Source: Desulfospira joergensenii DSM 10085
Lineage (GTDB): Bacteria > Desulfobacterota > Desulfobacteria > Desulfobacterales > Desulfobacteraceae
Assembly (NCBI RefSeq): GCF_000420085.1
Contig: NZ_ATUG01000001.1
Coordinates: 1,364,001-1,428,000, forward strand
DNA: 64,000 nucleotides
Direction of reading: 5' to 3'
The notes beneath the pieces are model-generated. The model ran no database searches. It saw only the letters and a program-made list of their open reading frames with translations, and was not told the DNA's origin. Below are positions 17,817 through 26,612 of this stretch, piece after piece. The position numbers and the translations under genes are program-made. Numbering within the stretch: the stretch's first letter is position 1; the number at the start of each line of letters is the position of its first letter.

Positions 17817-18461
17817 ATGACTTCCATTACGGATACGCTCTCTAGCAACTTCTACTCATATTCCAACACGAGTCTTTTGGAATCAATCAAAACTTCCGCC
17901 AATACCAATTCTGAAGATGAAACCCTTTCATCTTCCACGGCCCGGGACACCGTGACCCTTTCCAGCCAGGTGGCCACAGCCAGGACAAGGGAAGCCCTGG
18001 GACTGAGCCCGACGGGCCGGCTCACCCTTGCGGATTTTGAAGCCGCCTCCGCCGCACAGGAAGAAGCCGTAAACTCGATGCTTGAAACAGCCGTGCAGGC
18101 CCTGGGGATTGACTCGGAGCAGCAGGTCAGCCTGGGCCTGGATAACAACGGAGACATCTCCATCCAGGAAGATTTTTCCGGGAAAGAGGAACTGGAAGCG
18201 ATTTTAAACGAAGAGGAAGCCTTTAAATCGGCGTTCACGGGGTTGACTGCCAACAGTGAAATCATCAACTTCAAGGATTCTCTGCTGACACGCTCCGACA
18301 ACCTTGCAAACTATGTGAACGGGGATACCAGTGATGATGACTTGATGTCCCTGGCATTGAAGTATTCAGCGACAAAATCCGCCGGCAGTTCCCTGGAAGC
18401 CCTCTTGAGCACCAGCCGAAGCCAGACGCCCTACACCCATGTATACAATCCTGCGGAATAG
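17817..18461 (+). CDS. Unrecognised Ser/Glu-rich soluble protein
   Basis: This 214-residue protein is not recognised. It lacks a signal peptide or membrane segment. It is rich in Ser/Thr at the N-terminus (SSNFYSYSNTSLLES) and acidic in the middle (EDFSGKEELEAILNEEEA), with predicted helices and no Cys. The start has a strong AAGGAGG. It is a single gene downstream of the hydrogenase operon. The preceding gap (17568-17816) is pyrimidine-rich and holds no gene. No function is assigned. Confidence 0.6.
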   Translation: MTSITDTLSSNFYSYSNTSLLESIKTSANTNSEDETLSSSTARDTVTLSSQVATARTREALGLSPTGRLTLADFEAASAAQEEAVNSMLETAVQALGIDSEQQVSLGLDNNGDISIQEDFSGKEELEAILNEEEAFKSAFTGLTANSEIINFKDSLLTRSDNLANYVNGDTSDDDLMSLALKYSATKSAGSSLEALLSTSRSQTPYTHVYNPAE

Positions 18462-18563
18462 AAACCGGCCGGCCAAAAACCGAAAAGAACCATTCATTGA
18501 GATGGAGCGGTCTTCCCTGGGAATTTCAAAAACCGCTCCCCCTCAAGATAAAAAAATCCGGAA

Positions 18564-19703
18564 TCAGACCGGGATCACCCGGCTCAATGCCTTTTCAAGG
18601 TTTTCCACGGTACGATCGACGTTCTGAAATTTATCCAGGCCAAACAGCCCGACCCGGAAGGTCTGGAAATCATCGGGCTCATCACATTGCATGGGAACGC
18701 CCGCTGCGATCTGCAGGCCGGCGGATGAAAATTTCCTGCCGCTCTGGATCTCCTTGTCCTCGGTATAGCAGACCACAACACCCGGGGCTTCAAATCCTTT
18801 TGCGGCAACGCTTTTAAATCCCTTTGAAGCCAGAAGGGCCCGGACCCGGTCCCCAAGCTCCTGCTGGGCCTTCATGAGTTTATCAAACCCGAACGCCTCG
18901 CTCTCCTTCATGGTATCCCGGAACCCTCTCAGGGCATCCGTGGGCAGGGTGGCGTGATAGGCATGGCTCCCGTTTTCATAGGCCTCCATGATCTGGAGCC
19001 ATTTGAGAAGATCACAGGCATAGGAGCTGCTGACCGTGGATTCGATTTTTTTCCGGGCAAGGGGGCCCAGCATGACCAGGCCGGAACAGGGAGAACTGCT
19101 CCATCCTTTTTGGGGGGCCGTAATCAGCACATCCACTCCGCTTTCCTCCATGTCCACCCAGATGGTGCCCGAGGCCACGCAGTCCAGGACAAAAAGTCCG
19201 CCGACGGAATGCACGGCATCTGCCATCCGGCGGATATAATCCCTGGGCAGGATCATGCCCGATGAGGTTTCCACATGGGGGGCAAAGACCAGATCGGGTT
19301 TTTCCGCCTTTATGGTGGCCTCCACCTCTTCAATGGGGGCCGGAACAAAGGCAGCCCATTTTTCCCCGCTTTCCGGGCGGGCCTTTAATACGATGGTCTC
19401 GGAAGGGATCCTGCCCATGTCAAAGATCTGGCTCCATCGAAAACTGAACCAGCCATTCCGGATCACCAGGCATTTTTTGCCTCCGGCAAACTGCCTGGCC
19501 ACGGACTCCATGGCAAAGGTCCCCCCTCCGGGGACAACCACGACGGATTCGGCGTTATATACTTTTTTCAGGGTGGTTGATATATCGATCATCACCTCCT
19601 GAAAAGACTGTGACATATGATTCAGGGACCGGTCCGTAAATACCACTGAGTATTCCAGAAGTCCGTCAGGGTCAATATTGGGAAGTAAACCCGGCATATT
19701 CAT
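18564..19703 (-). CDS. Class V PLP-dependent aminotransferase (alanine-glyoxylate type)
   Basis: The 379-residue fold-type I enzyme has a GGGTFAMESVARQF phosphate-cup region. It has the PLP-contact Asp in GLFVLDCVASG and the Schiff-base Lys in ITAPQKGWSSSP near residue 210. The length and motifs fit the serine-pyruvate / alanine-glyoxylate / phosphonate transaminase branch. The amino donor cannot be read from sequence. It stands alone between an unknown gene and a GAF gene on the same strand. Confidence 0.8.
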   Translation of the reverse strand: MNMPGLLPNIDPDGLLEYSVVFTDRSLNHMSQSFQEVMIDISTTLKKVYNAESVVVVPGGGTFAMESVARQFAGGKKCLVIRNGWFSFRWSQIFDMGRIPSETIVLKARPESGEKWAAFVPAPIEEVEATIKAEKPDLVFAPHVETSSGMILPRDYIRRMADAVHSVGGLFVLDCVASGTIWVDMEESGVDVLITAPQKGWSSSPCSGLVMLGPLARKKIESTVSSSYACDLLKWLQIMEAYENGSHAYHATLPTDALRGFRDTMKESEAFGFDKLMKAQQELGDRVRALLASKGFKSVAAKGFEAPGVVVCYTEDKEIQSGRKFSSAGLQIAAGVPMQCDEPDDFQTFRVGLFGLDKFQNVDRTVENLEKALSRVIPV

Positions 19704-19788
19704 ATCCTTCTAATTGTTTGGGTTAAAAATTGAGTTGGAGTATAGCCAATGCCATTTTGAAGGGCAAGGACAAAACAATTTTATCGAT

Positions 19789-20598
19789 TCAATCTTTTTT
19801 ACATTGTTTTTGGATGGAATCAAATAAAATGGCGTTCTCAATGGCAATGGCCGCCTGGTGGGAAAAAATACTCAACAGCAGGGCGTCATCTTCGGAAAAA
19901 CCGGCATCGTCGTTCTTGTTGATCACTTCCAGAACACCGATAATCTTACGTTTGGACCGCATGGGAACACAGAGAAGAGACCGGGTCTCAGCCCCGGTCA
20001 TATCATCCACCCCGGAGTAGAACCTTGAATCTTCCCGGGCATCCTTCACCAGAACATGCTGCTGGTTCTGGGCTACCCAGCCGGCCACCCCGGCACCCGG
20101 GGGGATCCGGATATCCTTGAGCTCTTCGGCATTGGGGCCCGTGGGGACGCTGAAGACCAGCTCGCCTGTTTTTTCATCCAGAAGCATCAGAGTGCTTGCC
20201 CCGGCATCGGTCACGATATTGGCATATTTCATGATCAATGAGAGAACATCCACCAGGTCCACGGTGGAATTGATGATAAATCCGATCTGAATCACAAGGG
20301 CCAACTTTTCGCTGCTCAGCATCCTAAGTTCCCGGACCTGCCGGTTCTGAAGGGCAAGAACCGGTGCCAGCATATCTTCCGTGATAAACTCCTTGTCCAG
20401 AAGGATCTGCCCCAGCATGGGAACATCCCTGTTCTTTTCCCTGCTTTTGGAGATCAGTTCCACACGGTCAATCTCCGGTTCGGGCAGAGATTCGGATGCC
20501 AGATCTTTTTGAAATTGAAGAGCCTCTTCAAGCTGTTTGCCTGTAATGATCCCCAGGCTTTTGAGATGATCCCCCAAAAGATGTGAATTGATATTCAT
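19789..20598 (-). CDS. GAF-domain protein with N-terminal MshEN-like segment
   Basis: About 269 residues. The N-terminal 85 residues (LGDHLKSLGIITGKQLEEALQFQ then LGQILLDKEFITEDMLAPVLALQ) resemble two GspE-N/MshEN-type helical repeats, which in relatives bind c-di-GMP. Residues about 105-260 form a GAF domain (GASTLMLLDEKTGEL, GVAGWVAQNQQ, SLLCVPMRSKRKIIGVLEVIN). Start 20598 is chosen because AGGGG lies seven bases upstream; the longer frame overlaps the divergent gene. There is no output domain, so a regulatory partner is likely. Confidence 0.75.
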   Translation of the reverse strand: MNINSHLLGDHLKSLGIITGKQLEEALQFQKDLASESLPEPEIDRVELISKSREKNRDVPMLGQILLDKEFITEDMLAPVLALQNRQVRELRMLSSEKLALVIQIGFIINSTVDLVDVLSLIMKYANIVTDAGASTLMLLDEKTGELVFSVPTGPNAEELKDIRIPPGAGVAGWVAQNQQHVLVKDAREDSRFYSGVDDMTGAETRSLLCVPMRSKRKIIGVLEVINKNDDAGFSEDDALLLSIFSHQAAIAIENAILFDSIQKQCKKD

Positions 20599-20711
20599 AA
20601 TCATGCCCCTGATTATATTTATTATTTCATCGAATTTTGATAGGTTATCAACATACAGTAAATATTTTCCCTTGACAAATGATATTTCTAAAAAACGGAG
20701 GTTGAGCAGCC

Positions 20712-21311
20712 ATGAAATCTTTCTTTTGGATGGTTCCGGTTCTGGCAGCCTTAATTTTAATGAGCACCCTGTCCATGGCCGGTGAAAATATATTTCATAC
20801 CGGACAGACCAGTGCATCCATGCTCATTAAATATGCCAAGAATGAAATGGATATGGCCCCGCCAGAAAAACAAGATGAAGCCAGAAAAAAATATGCCCTG
20901 CTCTATGATATCTATATTAAAGCCAACAGCTATGCCTGGCTCAACAAGATTTTTTTCTGGTTTTCCGTGGTCTTTGCCCTGGCTGTTCTCCTATGGCCTT
21001 CCCTAAGCGTTATCCTCAAATCGAGACCGGATCAATGGAAATGGCTCAAGTCCTCCATCGTACAGACCACGGTAACGGCCATCGCCGCCCTCATGTTCAC
21101 TTTTTACAGCCAGTACAAGGACAAGCAGACCTATGCGGAAACATTGATGCGCTATGTGATCTTTTCGGAACAGACCCCAGGCCAGCTCTCCGGCAGGATT
21201 GCCGATGAATTGTCCAGAATCGACCGGGGATTCAGTTTTAGCAGCATCCTGGGCCGGGAGTCTGACAAGAAAGCAGGCAATGGGAAACTCCAGGTCAATG
21301 GGACCGATTGA
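20712..21311 (+). CDS. Unrecognised membrane protein with signal peptide and two TM helices
   Basis: The 199-residue protein starts with a cleavable signal (VLAALILMSTLSMAG). It then has a hydrophobic pair at about 78-97 and 112-130 with a short charged loop, and a hydrophilic C-terminal tail. No known family was recognised. It is preceded by GGAGG and followed by the pentaheme cytochrome gene 126 nt later in the same direction, so it may anchor or assist that cytochrome (inference). Confidence 0.6.
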   Translation: MKSFFWMVPVLAALILMSTLSMAGENIFHTGQTSASMLIKYAKNEMDMAPPEKQDEARKKYALLYDIYIKANSYAWLNKIFFWFSVVFALAVLLWPSLSVILKSRPDQWKWLKSSIVQTTVTAIAALMFTFYSQYKDKQTYAETLMRYVIFSEQTPGQLSGRIADELSRIDRGFSFSSILGRESDKKAGNGKLQVNGTD

Positions 21312-21437
21312 ATCCTTTTTCCTACCCTTCACGGAAACTGATTTTTCCCGGGGATCTCTTATTGACAGGGGAGACTCCAGCCGATATTTGTATAGAGATT
21401 GAATCCATGAAAATAAAAGGAGTTTTATCCAGAACAA

Positions 21438-22766
21438 ATGCTGAAAACAAAAGAGTGGGCCATTCTGACAATACTGGGAATTTTCATTTACAGCCCCATC
21501 CGGGCATCAGAGCCGGAAAAGTTGGAACTCAACCGGTTCATCCGGCCGGCCGTCTGCAGGGACTGCCACGGAAGCATATTTGATCAATGGGAAAACTCCA
21601 TGCACAACCTCTCCCACAAGGATCCGGTCTATTCAAGGGTGGCCAAATTCCTCCGCAGGGGCCTGGTCCATGAAGGGGAAGTCAGGGAGGCTGAATCCTG
21701 TGTCAAGTGCCATACCCCGATAGGATATATGACCGGATTCCCAAAGAGGGTGTCCGACGACCTGTCCAAAACCCCTGAAATCGCAGTCCAGGGCATTCAA
21801 TGCGATTTCTGCCATTCCGCCGTAAAGGTCCGTCAGATGTACAATAACGGTCTGGAACTGGAACCCGGCCATGGAGAGGACGATCCCGGGATCAAACAGG
21901 GCCCCTTTGATGATGCAGAACCGGATTTCCATGAAGCCCGGTTCTCCCCTCTTCATACGGATGCCACCATCTGCGGGACCTGCCACGACGTCAAGCATGT
22001 GGCCTTTGGAACGAATCTGGAAACCACCTACACGGAATGGGCAAACAGTCCCTATAATTCAAAAGACCCTGGGAAAAGGGTGGTCTGCCAGGGCTGCCAT
22101 ATGTTCCAGAGGCCCGGGATCCCGGCCACCGGTTCCACCCCCCGGCCGGAAAACCCGGGATCGGCATCCGACTATTCCGATGAACGCCCCCATATCTTTA
22201 CCCATTATTTTGTCGGGGCCAATGCGGGACTGCCAAGGATGTTCCAGTCGGAACAAAAGGCGAAAATGGCCGAGGAAAGACTTAGACATGCGGCAGATCT
22301 CTCCCTTGACACCTCCGGGATCAAAGAAAAAAAACTGAAGATCGCCATCACCAACTCCGGTGCGGGCCATTCCATTCCCACGGGGGTGGGAGACCTTCGC
22401 CAGGTCTGGCTTGAGATCAGGATCCAGGATCAAAACAATCAGATAAAATTCCAGTCCGGGGTCCTGAACGAAAAGCATGAGCTTCCGGAAGAGACCCTTC
22501 TCTTCCGGACAATCTTCGGGGATGGAAAGGGGAACCCGGTCATCAACCTGGCCAAGGCCAGAGAGGTCCTGACAGACAACCGGATCAAGGCAAAAGAGAC
22601 CCGTAATCTTGTCGTTGACCTGCCCGGGGTCCCGGACAAGGGAAGTAGGATCCGCATCCGCCTCCTGTACCGGTCCATGCCCCGAAAACTGCTCAACATG
22701 ATCCCGGGCGAGCCCTTTGAGCTTCTGCCGGTGATTGAGATGGCCCGGGTGGAAAAACAGCTTTAA
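21438..22766 (+). CDS. Exported pentaheme cytochrome c (cytochrome c554-like)
   Basis: The 442-residue protein has a signal peptide and five CxxCH heme sites, at about residues 40 (CRDCH), 88 (CVKCH), 122 (CDFCH), 179 (CGTCH) and 217 (CQGCH). The first half resembles the cytochrome c554/multiheme family (Cytochrome_C554). The second half, about 230-442, has no heme sites and looks beta-rich (HSIPTGVGDLRQVWLEIRI). Similar proteins pass electrons in the periplasm of sulfate reducers. The GGAG before the ATG is poorly spaced (about 17 nt), but no better in-frame start exists. The partner is unknown. Confidence 0.85.
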   Translation: MLKTKEWAILTILGIFIYSPIRASEPEKLELNRFIRPAVCRDCHGSIFDQWENSMHNLSHKDPVYSRVAKFLRRGLVHEGEVREAESCVKCHTPIGYMTGFPKRVSDDLSKTPEIAVQGIQCDFCHSAVKVRQMYNNGLELEPGHGEDDPGIKQGPFDDAEPDFHEARFSPLHTDATICGTCHDVKHVAFGTNLETTYTEWANSPYNSKDPGKRVVCQGCHMFQRPGIPATGSTPRPENPGSASDYSDERPHIFTHYFVGANAGLPRMFQSEQKAKMAEERLRHAADLSLDTSGIKEKKLKIAITNSGAGHSIPTGVGDLRQVWLEIRIQDQNNQIKFQSGVLNEKHELPEETLLFRTIFGDGKGNPVINLAKAREVLTDNRIKAKETRNLVVDLPGVPDKGSRIRIRLLYRSMPRKLLNMIPGEPFELLPVIEMARVEKQL

Positions 22767-22785
22767 TTTTAAATCATGCCCAAGG

Positions 22786-22907
22786 TTTGGACGAAAATTT
22801 GCCCATATACAAGGCGCAAAAGCTTTTGAAACCGGAGTGTACTGGAGTACATGAGGATTTCAAAAGGTTGCAGCAACGCCGTAGATGGGTGAAGTTTCGT
22901 TCAAACA
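22786..22907. repeat. Long imperfect palindromic repeat, copy A
   Basis: The two ends form imperfect inverted repeats (GTTTGGACGAAAATTTGCCCAT pairing with the mirror at about 22885-22907). The middle holds GTACTGGAGTAC. Shared blocks with copy B at 38126-38266 are CAAGGCGCAA, ACCGGAG-GTACT-AGTAC-TGAGG and GCAACGCCG-AGATGGGTGAA. It fills the gap between two convergent genes almost exactly, ending 3 nt before the ferritin-like stop. Confidence 0.8.
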
Positions 22908-22910
22908 AAG

Positions 22911-23414
22911 CTACATAGGCCAGAAATTATTATCCTCCCATACCCGCTCCATCAGGGATTCTTCCAATGCCATGAGTTTCTTTAAATGGGTTTTCTCCCA
23001 GGTGGAAAGCCAGGTATAGATCCTTTTTTCTTCCGGATCATCGGTCTTTTCAGCCTGTTCCGCATAGGTTTTAACGGCCTTTTCCTCAAATCCGATGGCA
23101 GCGGTAATGGCAACGGCCTCAAATCCGGCCGCACTGATCTTTCCCTTTACGGCCTCGTCAAGGATCTGGGGTGCATCCACGGCTCTTGCATTGTTCTCAA
23201 AGTCGCCGGCCATGAATTTCCCGTCCGTCATGAATGCCTTAAACTGTTTTTCAAGGATGTTGATATGTTCCTGTTCATCATCGGCCAGGTCCTTGAAAAA
23301 AGATTTCACCGCTTCGTCCCGGGTGTGTTCCATTGCTTTTAAATAAAGACTTCTGCCCTTTCTCTCCATGAGGATGGCATGTTTCAATATGGTCAGTGTA
23401 TTGGATTTCCCCAT
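22911..23414 (-). CDS. Ferritin-like diiron protein (rubrerythrin without rubredoxin domain)
   Basis: The 167-residue four-helix protein has diiron ligand motifs ERKGRSLYL with DDEQEHI (about residues 17 and 47), and EEKAVKTYAEQA with WEKTHLKKL (about 107 and 138). There is no C-terminal rubredoxin domain. Relatives reduce peroxide or store iron. It is divergent from the ferredoxin/rubrerythrin pair, and the shared 265-bp gap contains a strong palindrome. Confidence 0.8.
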   Translation of the reverse strand: MGKSNTLTILKHAILMERKGRSLYLKAMEHTRDEAVKSFFKDLADDEQEHINILEKQFKAFMTDGKFMAGDFENNARAVDAPQILDEAVKGKISAAGFEAVAITAAIGFEEKAVKTYAEQAEKTDDPEEKRIYTWLSTWEKTHLKKLMALEESLMERVWEDNNFWPM

Positions 23415-23572
23415 GTCCTATTCTCCTGTACAAAGGTTTCTGGTTTCGCCGAAAACATAAGATTACACGATGCCGGCCGGAATTACAAGAAAACTCATTT
23501 CCTTAAAAAAGGAAGGTTTTCCGGCCTTTTTGCCGCGATGATTTCATTCTTGAAAAGGGTCTGAAGAATCTG

Positions 23573-23597
23573 TTATAGATCTATTTAAGATCTATAA
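23573..23597. promoter_or_regulatory. Palindromic operator candidate upstream of the ferredoxin-rubrerythrin genes
   Basis: Perfect 10-bp arms TTATAGATCT and AGATCTATAA flank ATTTA. It lies 83 bp before the ferredoxin start, between two divergent oxidative-stress units. The AT-rich symmetry is of the size seen for Fur/PerR-family sites, but the regulator is not identified. Confidence 0.5.
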
Positions 23598-23679
23598 GAA
23601 TCAAACGCGAGTGAAATTTATGGTTCCTGCTGCAGGCCTGTCCGCCTGCCTAACTGATTTAACCGAACAGGAGGTTTAG

Positions 23680-23871
23680 ATGAAGGTAACGATTACGAAA
23701 CAATGCATGGGAGACCGGAACTGCAATGATCTTTGTCCCGAAGTGTTTGCCTATGATGAAGATGATCTGCTTTCCAAAGTAAAGGTGGATCCCATCCCCG
23801 GACACCTTGAAAACATTGTCCGCCAGGCAGCCGACGAATGCGGGGCAGACGCCATTATCATCGAGGAGTAG
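23680..23871 (+). CDS. Single-cluster [4Fe-4S] ferredoxin, probable Asp ligand
   Basis: The 63-residue ferredoxin has the cluster motif CMGDRNCNDLCPEVF at 9-23 and a remote Cys near 53 (DECGAD). The second ligand position of the usual C-x2-C-x2-C motif is Asp (CMGD), as in Pyrococcus furiosus ferredoxin (CIGDAICASLCP), where Asp is a cluster ligand. The gene is 18 nt ahead of rubrerythrin with AGGAGG before its ATG, so it is likely a direct electron donor in that system. Confidence 0.88.
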   Translation: MKVTITKQCMGDRNCNDLCPEVFAYDEDDLLSKVKVDPIPGHLENIVRQAADECGADAIIIEE

Positions 23872-23889
23872 ACTCCAGGAGGAATCATC

Positions 23890-24465
23890 ATGGGAAAATT
23901 CAGGGAGAGCCAGACAGCCAAAAACCTGCTCATATCCTTTTCCCTGGAGGCCCAGGCCCGGACAAGGTATAATTTTTTTGCCCAGAAGGCCAGGGACGAA
24001 GGATATATGCAGATCGCCGGGATCTTTGACGAAACCGCAGCCCAGGAGTATGAACATGCGCTCCGGTTTTTCAAATTTTTCAACGGCGGCGACCTGGAGA
24101 CCACCTGGTCCTTTCCCGCCGGTGTGATCCGGGATACCCGGGCCAACCTGATCTCGGCTGCCGAACTTGAGTTGTCGGTTCACTCCAGGATCTATCCCGG
24201 TTTTGCCAGGATCGCCGAAAAGGAAGGGTTCCAGCGGGCCGCCGATACCCTGAACGCCATCAGCGTATCCGAAGTTCAGCACGAAAAAATGTACCGGCAG
24301 CTGGCTGCCAACATTGCCTCGGACCGGGCCTTTGCCAGGGAAGAGGAAAAATCCTGGAGATGTTTGAGCTGCGGGTATATCCACAAGGGCAAAGAGGCCC
24401 CGGACAAATGCCCGGCCTGTGTCAAGCCTGCCAATTATTTTGAACTGCTCTGCGAAAACTGGTAA
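23890..24465 (+). CDS. Rubrerythrin (diiron domain plus rubredoxin domain)
   Basis: The 191-residue protein has a four-helix diiron domain (about 1-145, with EAQARTRY, EYEHALRF, ELELSVHSRIY and EVQHEKMY ligand motifs). A C-terminal rubredoxin domain follows (CLSCGYIHKG then CPACVKP, both C-x2-C). It reduces H2O2 using electrons from small redox carriers, here probably the ferredoxin encoded just upstream. A clear terminator follows. The cluster defends a strict anaerobe against peroxide. Confidence 0.92.
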   Translation: MGKFRESQTAKNLLISFSLEAQARTRYNFFAQKARDEGYMQIAGIFDETAAQEYEHALRFFKFFNGGDLETTWSFPAGVIRDTRANLISAAELELSVHSRIYPGFARIAEKEGFQRAADTLNAISVSEVQHEKMYRQLAANIASDRAFAREEEKSWRCLSCGYIHKGKEAPDKCPACVKPANYFELLCENW

Positions 24466-24474
24466 ATTCAGACC

Positions 24475-24540
24475 AACCGGCTCCAGCCCCTGGCCAGAAT
24501 CTTCTGCTCACAGGGACCGGAGCCGGTTTTCCTTTTTTTA
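24475..24540 (+). terminator. Intrinsic terminator after rubrerythrin
   Basis: AACCGGCTCC (24475-24484) pairs with GGAGCCGGTT (24519-24528), followed by TTTCCTTTTTTT. Confidence 0.8.
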
Positions 24541-24598
24541 GCGGGCCGCTGATTTATCCCAAAATACCAGGGTCTGCCTTTATCTGCCCTATTCAGAA

Positions 24599-25585
24599 TT
24601 AAACGGCCATCAGGTTCCCTGCCATTTCTTTGAAGTCAAAGGGACTGGTCTTTGACAGGGTACGGATCCAGGCCGGATCGATTTTCCGGGCGCCGCCAAA
24701 GGCACCGCAGAGATTCCCCACAATGGCGCCGTTGGTGTCTGCGTCATCTCCCAGGTTTATGGCGGCGACAAGCCCCTGGTTATAATCGCCTTTGGCGGCG
24801 TAAAATACCCCCAGGGACAGGGGAATGGATTCATAGCTTTTCATGCTTGCCCCGATATGCTGATAGAGGATAAAGCAGATCTCCTCAAGGGGCTTGTCCC
24901 GGTTCCTGTCCACAAGCTCCATGGCCAGAAGGATCCTTGCCTTTACCGAGGGAGCCGGGATATCGTGTCCCTGCTCTTCCCCGGCCTCGGCGCCCCGGAC
25001 CGCCACCTCCATAACCTCCCGGGCCGTGCACCCGCCTTCAACAGCGGTGGAGACGGCAGCGGCAACCGCAGCGGCGGAAGCCATTCCCGGCCGGCTTCCG
25101 TGGGAAGGACGGGCCGAGTCGATTGCGGCCTGGATGGTCCGGTCCAGGTCCCCGTGAAAAAAGATTCCCACCGGAGCGACGCGCATGGCCCCCCCGTTGG
25201 TATTCCCGGTTTTTCCCGCCTCCATAAAATCGGTATGGTTGACCAGGGCCTCCAGAAATCTACGGGTGGACGGACCGATTACCGTACTTTCCAGCATACG
25301 GTTTTCCACGGCCCATTTCCTCATCTTTTCTGCAAACAGGTCCGGGTCAAATCCACGGGCCTCGGTCAGGACCGAAGCCAGAATGAGGCTTTCCTCGGTA
25401 TCGTCGGTGACCTGACCCGCTGCAAGGCCGCCGTGGGCTTTCTGCTGCTCCTTATCCGGAGGCAGAAAATCAATAATCCGGCCGTAAACCTGTTTGATTT
25501 GTTCCGGAGACATAAATGAAGCGGGCATGCCCATTGCATCCCCGATGGCGCCGCCCAAAAGGCAGCCGTATGCACGATCGATCAT
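24599..25585 (-). CDS. ADP-ribosylglycohydrolase-family enzyme (DraG/YegU-like)
   Basis: The 328-residue protein shows the family pattern. GCLLGGAIGDAMGMP comes at the N-terminus, then VTDDTEESLILA with the Mg-binding Thr-Asp-Asp, and INLGDDADTNGAIVGNLCGAFGG with the second metal site near 275-295. The family cleaves N-glycosidic bonds to ADP-ribose or related ribosides. It is the last gene of the ABC-importer operon and overlaps the PfkB kinase by 4 nt. As with E. coli YegU next to the YegV kinase, it probably hydrolyses an imported N-glycoside rather than a protein modification (inference). The substrate is unknown. Confidence 0.85.
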   Translation of the reverse strand: MIDRAYGCLLGGAIGDAMGMPASFMSPEQIKQVYGRIIDFLPPDKEQQKAHGGLAAGQVTDDTEESLILASVLTEARGFDPDLFAEKMRKWAVENRMLESTVIGPSTRRFLEALVNHTDFMEAGKTGNTNGGAMRVAPVGIFFHGDLDRTIQAAIDSARPSHGSRPGMASAAAVAAAVSTAVEGGCTAREVMEVAVRGAEAGEEQGHDIPAPSVKARILLAMELVDRNRDKPLEEICFILYQHIGASMKSYESIPLSLGVFYAAKGDYNQGLVAAINLGDDADTNGAIVGNLCGAFGGARKIDPAWIRTLSKTSPFDFKEMAGNLMAV

Positions 25586-26544
25586 ATTTCATTGTCCTTT
25601 ACAACCAGTTGATTAACATCCTCTAAGGAAAAACGTCCGTGGGGCCCTTGAAAAGAGGTGGTCAACGCTCCGCAGGCACAGGCGAATTTCACGGAATCCC
25701 CCGGGGACCGGCCCCTGGAAAGGGCGTGGATCAGCCCCCCTGCAAAACTGTCCCCTGCGCCCGTGGTATCCCGGGACTCCACTGTAAAACCCGTAACTCT
25801 AAAATGGAGATCATCCGTATAAACTTCGGCCCCGCTCCTGCCCTTCTTGACCACGAGATTACGGCAGCCCAGGTCTTGAAACCAGTTCACCGGTGACTTA
25901 TCAAACCCGACCCGGTCCCGGATCATGAAGGTTTCTTCCAGATTGGGAACGCTCCAGTCCGAGAGGCTGACCATGTCCCGGATAATACCCGGCTCGATCC
26001 CTTGGACAAGGGGGCCCGGATCAAAAAGAACAGAACATCCCGTGGATTTCATCCCGGAGATGAGTTCCACTACCTGTCCGGCCGAATCCGGATCGAGAAG
26101 ATAATAACCGGTCACATAGACCCAGGAAACTTTCCGGGCCAGGTCCGGCAGAAGCATGGACTTGGAAAACCTTCCCTCACATCCCCTGGAAGTAAAAAAG
26201 GTCCTTTCACCGGAAGGATCAATCATGTTGAGACAGAATCCCGTGGGTTCACCGTGACAGGAGACAATCCCGTCCAGGGGCAGCTCAAGCCCTCCGATGT
26301 ATTCCCGGATCTTTTGTCCCCCCGGATCTTCTCCGATCATGGACACCAGATAAGGCCGGTCTCCCAGGTTATCCAGGGTCACGGCCATATTCAGGGCGCA
26401 TCCGCCGATTTTATTATAGGAATCTGTAATGCCGGCATCCTGGCCGGCCAGAGGATAGCGGTCCACCTCAAAACATCGGTCGATGATGACCCCGCCCAGG
26501 AGAAGGACCCTGACGGGTCTGCTCTCTGTATAATTCTTATCCAT
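25582..26544 (-). CDS. PfkB-family sugar/nucleoside kinase (YegV-like)
   Basis: The 320-residue ribokinase-fold protein has the N-terminal RVLLLGGVIIDRCFEV and GGCALNMAVTLDNLG motifs. It has the C-terminal signature DTTGAGDSFAGGLIHAL containing the catalytic Asp. ATG at 26544 is preferred to the TTG at 26586 because AAGGTGG lies close upstream. It would phosphorylate a sugar or nucleoside, plausibly the one released by the overlapping glycohydrolase. The same pairing (YegU with YegV) occurs in E. coli. Confidence 0.88.
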   Translation of the reverse strand: MDKNYTESRPVRVLLLGGVIIDRCFEVDRYPLAGQDAGITDSYNKIGGCALNMAVTLDNLGDRPYLVSMIGEDPGGQKIREYIGGLELPLDGIVSCHGEPTGFCLNMIDPSGERTFFTSRGCEGRFSKSMLLPDLARKVSWVYVTGYYLLDPDSAGQVVELISGMKSTGCSVLFDPGPLVQGIEPGIIRDMVSLSDWSVPNLEETFMIRDRVGFDKSPVNWFQDLGCRNLVVKKGRSGAEVYTDDLHFRVTGFTVESRDTTGAGDSFAGGLIHALSRGRSPGDSVKFACACGALTTSFQGPHGRFSLEDVNQLVVKDNEI

Positions 26545-26612
26545 AATCCACCTTGGAAAGGGTTTTATTTCCTTGATCCCGCCCAAAATGGAGGGCCGGG
26601 CCGGCTTTTTTT

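Noticed and set aside
18504..18539. GGAGCGGT/ACCGCTCC hairpin between convergent genes as an intrinsic terminator
   Set aside because: The stem is real, but no T-run follows on either strand, so I did not call it a terminator.
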